DNA of 64,000 nt from Chloroflexota bacterium. GTDB lineage: Bacteria; Chloroflexota; UBA6077; JACCZL01. Made by a program: the position numbers and the translations under genes. The stretch is taken from assembly GCA_020850535.1 (NCBI GenBank), contig JADZEM010000016.1, forward strand, positions 29,192 to 93,191, written 5' to 3'. Numbering within the stretch: position 1 is the stretch's first letter; each line of letters begins with the position of its first letter. Positions 60,320 through 64,000 of this stretch are shown here, in pieces. Below the pieces are notes generated by a model. That model was not told the origin of the DNA. It saw nothing but the letters and a program-made list of their open reading frames with translations, and ran no database searches.

Positions 60320-61229
60320 AGCGCACCCGCGGATCGAGCAGCGTGTACGCCAGATCGACGGTCAGGTTGATCGCCAGCACCACCAGCGAGATCAGCACCA
60401 CGAACGCCTGCACGACCGCCACGTCTCGGTTCGAGATCGACTGGTAGACCAGCCGCCCCAGTCCCGGGTAGGCGAACACCTGCTCCACGATCACCGCCCC
60501 GCCCAGCAGGTAGCCTGCGCTCAGCCCGACGACCGTGACCACGGGGATCGCGGCGTTCTTGAGCGCGTGCCGGACCACGATGGCGCGCTCGGCCAGGCCC
60601 TTGGCACGGGCCGTCCGCACGTAGTCGGCGTTCATGACGTCGAGCATGTTGCTGCGGAGGAGCCGCGCCACCAGCGCCATCGTGTAGCAACTGAGGGTCA
60701 GGCCGGGCAGGATCAGGTGGGCGACCGTCCCGCCGCCGGAGACGGGCAACAGCCTCAACCCGACGCTGAACAGCAGGATCAGCATCAGCCCGAGCCAGAA
60801 CGCTGGCACGCACTGGCCGGCCAGCGCCAGCACCATCGCCACGCGGTCGAAGAGCGAGTTGCGCTTGACCCCAGCGATCAGCCCGGCCGGCACGCCGACC
60901 GCCAGGGCCATCGCCAGGGCCGTGACGGCCAGCGCCAGCGTGGCCGGCAGCCGCTCGACGACCAGCCCCATGGCCGGCTGCTGGAAGCGCAGCGAGTTGC
61001 CGAAGTCGCCCTGCACCGCCTTCACCACGAAGTCGACGTACTGGACGAGCAGCGGCCGGTCGAGGCCCATCGCCGCGCGGAAGCGGTCGCGGTCCTCCTG
61101 GCTGGCGTCGAGCGGCAACAGCAAGGCGGCCGGATCGCCCGTCAGGTGGACCAGCATGAAGGACAGCAGCGACACGCCGAACACGACGAAGACGGCCTGA
61201 CTCAGCCGTTCGAGGATGATGCGGCTCAC
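60312..61229 (-). CDS. ABC transporter permease, DppB-like
   Basis: 305 aa. MSRIILERLSQAVFVVFGVSLLSFMLVHLTGDPA is the DppB opening from GTG 61229. LGLDRPLLVQYVDFVVKAVQGDFGNSLRF, EAA-loop NADYVRTARAKGLAERAIVVRHALKNA and LGGAVIVEQVFAYPGLGRL follow. The longer in-frame reading to 61337 runs into the phosphorylase gene and is rejected. It lies 13 bases after that gene and overlaps dppC-like, so one operon. Confidence 0.94.
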   Translation of the reverse strand: MSRIILERLSQAVFVVFGVSLLSFMLVHLTGDPAALLLPLDASQEDRDRFRAAMGLDRPLLVQYVDFVVKAVQGDFGNSLRFQQPAMGLVVERLPATLALAVTALAMALAVGVPAGLIAGVKRNSLFDRVAMVLALAGQCVPAFWLGLMLILLFSVGLRLLPVSGGGTVAHLILPGLTLSCYTMALVARLLRSNMLDVMNADYVRTARAKGLAERAIVVRHALKNAAIPVVTVVGLSAGYLLGGAVIVEQVFAYPGLGRLVYQSISNRDVAVVQAFVVLISLVVLAINLTVDLAYTLLDPRVRYE

Positions 61230-61242
61230 CTGCTCGTCTGCC

Positions 61243-62157
61243 TCACTTGTCGGGGTAGTTGACCACGCCCGGCGGGCGCGGCGTGCAGTAGGCGGCACAG
61301 CCGCACTCGGGGGGCAGCGGCGCGCGCTTGAGCACATCCAGCAGGATCTGCCCCATCCTCGGCGCGATGGAGTCGCTCTCCTGCCAGACGCTGTCGTGGT
61401 CCCAGTCCTCGATCAGCCCCTCGCCGTAGTTGCTGACGAGGTACAGCCCGGCGTAGCAGATCCCCAGCGCCCGCGCGAGGTAGATCGTCGGGATGACGCT
61501 GTAGCCGACGATGTCGCCGCCAAGCTGCCGGTACACCTGGATCTCGGCCGGCGACTCAAAGCGGGTGCCGTGGCTGACGGCGTAGACGCCGCGCCGGAAG
61601 ACCCGGTTCGGGGTCGAGGCGCGGGCCGTCTCGACGATCTGCTTCCGCAGGGAGGGGCAGTACGGCTCGCGCATCCGCACGAGCTTGCCCTCCAGCGGCG
61701 CTACGCTCGCTTCCTTGAAGAAGTCGATGAAGTCGTGGCAGACCACCAGATCGCCGGGGTCGAGCAGCGGGTTGAGGCTGCCCATGTTGTCGTCGGTGAC
61801 GATGCGCTGGACGCCCGCCGCCGCGAAGACGTGGAACGCCGCCTCCGTGTCCTGCCGCCGGGTCGCTCCCGAGCGCACGCCCAGATAGCGCAGGTAGAGG
61901 ACATCTACCGTGCCGCCGCCGACCTCTGGCGCACGCGTCAGCCGCAGATGCTTGAACGGCGCGCTGATGCCGGACGGCGTCTGGTAGACGAGGTCCGTGG
62001 CCACGACCTCGACATCGGGATCGGTCAGGTCGTGCGGGAAGCGCAGCGCCCGGGTGACCGCCCCGCCGATCATCGCCAGCGGCGCTCTCGGCGGATCGAG
62101 CGGCAGCACCGGCCGTCCCTCTGGGTCGTGGGCTGGGGTTGAGGCCGGCTCAGGCAT
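61243..62157 (-). CDS. Purine nucleoside/MTA phosphorylase homologue 2
   Basis: 304 aa, PNP/MTAP superfamily. A divergent N-terminus precedes VTDDNMGSLNPLLDPGDLVVCHDFIDFF, the phosphate/ribose region. SHGTRFESPAEIQVYRQLGGDIVGYSVIPTIYLARALGICYAGLYLVSNYGEGL includes the base pocket, where Asn in SNYGEG favours 6-oxopurines. The C-terminus has an unusual ECGCAAYC. It overlaps the paralogue's stop by 8 bases, and the two may form a complex or act on different nucleosides. Confidence 0.88.
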   Translation of the reverse strand: MPEPASTPAHDPEGRPVLPLDPPRAPLAMIGGAVTRALRFPHDLTDPDVEVVATDLVYQTPSGISAPFKHLRLTRAPEVGGGTVDVLYLRYLGVRSGATRRQDTEAAFHVFAAAGVQRIVTDDNMGSLNPLLDPGDLVVCHDFIDFFKEASVAPLEGKLVRMREPYCPSLRKQIVETARASTPNRVFRRGVYAVSHGTRFESPAEIQVYRQLGGDIVGYSVIPTIYLARALGICYAGLYLVSNYGEGLIEDWDHDSVWQESDSIAPRMGQILLDVLKRAPLPPECGCAAYCTPRPPGVVNYPDK

Positions 62158-63001
62158 CCTCAGGCACCCCTGGCGGCGGTCGATGCACGAAGTCCGGCAT
62201 CGGGCCGTTCAGCGCGCCCTTCAGTGCGTCGCCGCAGCCGCAGCCACGGTCGGTCGGGATCCTGTCCAGCGCCAGGGCGATCGCCTGCTCGACGTTGGTG
62301 TGGAGGATGCCGGAGTAGTAGAAGTCGGACATGCTGCCTTCGCCGGTCTGGATGACCGCCGGCGCAAGGCCTGAGCCGTAGTTGATGATCGGCGCAATCG
62401 AGGCGAAGCACAGGCCGGCCTCGCGCGCGAACACGACCTCCGGCACGAGCGGCGTCCCGATGATGTCCGCGCCCCAGCGGTGGTACATCCGAATCTCGGA
62501 GGGCGTCTCGAAGCGCGGCCCCTCGACGCAGATGAACGTGCCGCCGTCCTGCGCCCGCCCGAAGACGGTCCGCGTGCCGGCCACCAGCGCCCGCCGCATC
62601 TCCGGGCAGAACGGCTCGGTCATGTCCACGCGGACCCACGACCGATCGGTGTCGTAGAGGGTGAGCGGGCGGTTCTTGGTCAGGTCGATGAAGTCGTCGG
62701 AGATGACCACGTCGCCCGGCTGGAGCATCGGGTTGACGGAGCCGATGGCGTTCTGCGACACGATCCGCTCGACGCCAAGCTCGCGCAGCGCCCAGAGATT
62801 CGCGCGGAAGTTGATGTGGTGGCTGGCGGTGTTGCGCCGCGGGCCGTACCGCATCAGCCCGGCCACGCGGTGCCCGCCGAGCGTGCCGATGGTGATCGGG
62901 GTATCGCCCCACGGCGTCTTCACAAGAATGTCGCGTGCATCCGCAAAGTAGCCGTCAGAGATCTGGCTCGTGATGATCGCCAGTCGGATCAGTTCCGGCA
63001 C
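62150..63001 (-). CDS. MTA/purine nucleoside phosphorylase homologue 1
   Basis: 283 aa. MPELIRLAIITSQISDGYF start, VAGLMRYGPRRNTASHHINFRANLWALRELGV (phosphate-binding RxNxxxH pattern), VSQNAIGSVNPMLQPGDVVISDDFIDLT and CVEGPRFETPSEIRMYHRWGADIIGTPLVPEVVFARE. This is the MTAP-type arrangement; the base-recognition segment is IINYGSGL with Asn rather than the Asp of adenine-type enzymes. The C-terminus is Cys-rich (GCGCGDAL). First gene of the minus-strand operon. Confidence 0.9.
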   Translation of the reverse strand: MPELIRLAIITSQISDGYFADARDILVKTPWGDTPITIGTLGGHRVAGLMRYGPRRNTASHHINFRANLWALRELGVERIVSQNAIGSVNPMLQPGDVVISDDFIDLTKNRPLTLYDTDRSWVRVDMTEPFCPEMRRALVAGTRTVFGRAQDGGTFICVEGPRFETPSEIRMYHRWGADIIGTPLVPEVVFAREAGLCFASIAPIINYGSGLAPAVIQTGEGSMSDFYYSGILHTNVEQAIALALDRIPTDRGCGCGDALKGALNGPMPDFVHRPPPGVPEDA

Positions 63002-63535
63002 CGTCTCGCTCCGTCCGCGCTATGCTCTCGAAGAGGGTACGGTGGCCCAGTATACGAGCGCATCAGGAGGCGCAGCTAGAACCCACGGTCCAGGATTGTG
63101 CACCGTGACCGGATCGAGAGGGGCTTGCCAAAGGCCGAGGACGATCAATAAGAAACCATCTCAGGCCGACACAGCCGCGACGCAAGGTCCGTGACCTCTC
63201 AACGTCGCGACACGGCCTGTTCCCGAGACGCCCGAATTCGTGCAAACGAGCAGTCCGGAGGCCTCAAGTCCGTAGCCAGTTCACGATCTACGTGCCAGTC
63301 TGAGATAGTCTCTTCGCGTATCAAGCATTCCGTGCACTTGACGGGTGAACTTTTGGATCCAATGATGAGCTTGATTCCGCCCCTCCCCCAGAGTGTCGCC
63401 AGACTCGCATGGGTTCAGTTCAGGGCATGACCGTGGCAATCGTCGGCTGCCCGCGACTACAGGAATCCTCATAGCCATCAGCGTGCCCGAGCGCCAATAG
63501 ACGGATTCGCATACTATCTACACCCAACGTCAGTA
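63002..63535. other. Lower-GC intergenic region
   Basis: Divergent spacer upstream of the salvage operon. GC content drops visibly from about 63.1 kb to the window end. Short open frames have no ribosome-binding site and no motif. No tRNA-like T-loop or repeat was recognised. Confidence 0.45.
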
Positions 63536-63573
63536 TTGACACACTCAACACCTACCGCATACTGCGTATGCGG
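63536..63573 (+). promoter_or_regulatory. Sigma-70-type promoter with palindromic operator
   Basis: A perfect TTGACA (63536-63541) is followed after 16 bases by CATACT (63558-63563). The latter lies inside the perfect inverted repeat CCGCATACTGCGTATGCGG (63555-63573). The site is about 95 bases before the GTG of the exported protein, so a repressor could block it. Confidence 0.6.
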
Positions 63574-63667
63574 ACACGCGCGGGATACTTCGATTGTGGT
63601 TGGCTAAATGAGCAGCCTCATGTTCCTGCCATGGATACGACAAGAGCGATACCGTTAGGATACTGTA

Positions 63668-64000
63668 GTGAGACAGAAGTCATTCGTGCGACTGCTTGTT
63701 TGCGGTGCCTTAGGTCTTGCCGCGACAGCCGCACTCTATACGACCAGCCGGGGAGGCCTGTCGAGCCAGACATCTCCGGTACAAATTGCAGATGCCACTG
63801 CCATCGCAACACAGGTTGCGGCAACCGCAAGTGTGCCGAATCGTTCGCCGGATGTTCTCATTGATTCGCCCTTTACCGTGTCTGGCAGAACATCTCTCGG
63901 CATCTGTGCGCAAGACATGGCGGGCGCTGCCCTGACCCCAGACGATATGGTTATCCGTTTGACTGAATCGATACAAGATCTCCAGCGCGATCCACTGTGG
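63668..64000 (+). CDS. Exported protein, N-terminal part (runs off window)
   Basis: Open to the window end: 111 codons from GTG 63668, after AGGATACT. MRQKSFVRLLVCGALGLAATAALYTTS is a clear signal peptide or anchor. The mature part (QIADATAIATQVAATASVPN, then DVLIDSPFTVSGRTSLGICAQDMAGAAL) matches no family I recognise. Lower GC and richer in A/T codons than genes to the left. The rest of the gene is needed for any assignment. Confidence 0.7.
   Translation, partial: MRQKSFVRLLVCGALGLAATAALYTTSRGGLSSQTSPVQIADATAIATQVAATASVPNRSPDVLIDSPFTVSGRTSLGICAQDMAGAALTPDDMVIRLTESIQDLQRDPLW

Overview
The window is GC-rich bacterial chromosome with long, well-separated genes on both strands, Shine-Dalgarno starts (ATG and GTG) and many palindromic repeats. 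Family-5 solute-binding lipoproteins, a stand-alone HyuB, a DUF3891 protein, an ImuA-ImuB-DnaE2 cassette, a DosR-like regulator and tandem Usp genes fit a Chloroflexota (Thermomicrobia-like) or comparable soil/thermophile lineage. This is inference; there is no rRNA or other phylogenetic marker here. No tRNA, rRNA or CRISPR array was recognised.

Layout. 1-8.3 kb: peptide-type solute-binding protein (-), fused CoA-transferase, thiolase-like protein with its DUF35 partner, then a CoA-disulfide-reductase/rhodanese plus membrane rhodanese pair behind a CsoR/CstR-type operator. 8.4-16.8 kb: transposase-domain remnant, small exported protein, SecF, KefB-type antiporter, SnoaL-like protein, hydantoinase B, DUF3891. 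16.8-18.5 kb: a translationally coupled AAA ATPase and TOPRIM pair (defence-like, somewhat lower GC). 18.6-34 kb: SGNH hydrolase, DnaE1 behind a LexA-like box, lytic transglycosylase, a tail-like repeat protein and the imuA-imuB-dnaE2 mutasome cassette, whose imuB and dnaE2 carry in-frame palindromic insertions. 34-45 kb: methyltransferase, EAL-HDOD protein, MFS, an FmdB protein with an in-frame UGA before a His-rich tail, and a stress-signalling block (receiver-like protein, DosR-like regulator, DoxX, tandem Usp, histidine kinase). 44.5-52.7 kb: inositol phosphatase, endonuclease III, PAS protein, glycosyltransferase, NurA, HpcH aldolase, HAD phosphatase, one unknown.

52.9-56.3 kb holds the most novel candidate. 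A 45-residue peptide made of five octapeptide repeats ends in a C-terminal Cys. It is followed by a LanD/EpiD-like flavoprotein (the enzyme class that decarboxylates C-terminal Cys), an exported bicupin and an MFS exporter. Terminator-like hairpins set the block off and separate the peptide gene from the enzyme genes. It looks like a small RiPP-type cluster with an unusual multi-repeat precursor.

56.3-63 kb (-): an overlapping-gene operon of two MTA/purine nucleoside phosphorylase homologues, two permeases, a deaminase-type amidohydrolase and a solute-binding protein, probably nucleoside uptake and salvage. The window closes with the start of an exported protein behind a promoter that overlaps a palindrome, in lower-GC DNA.

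Repeats: a composite element (GTCGTGG heptamer array next to a long inverted repeat that begins TGTCATCCTGAGCGCAGCG) occurs four times, near 4, 13.5, 27.5 and 51 kb. Other palindromes share a CCCTCACCCCCC core.
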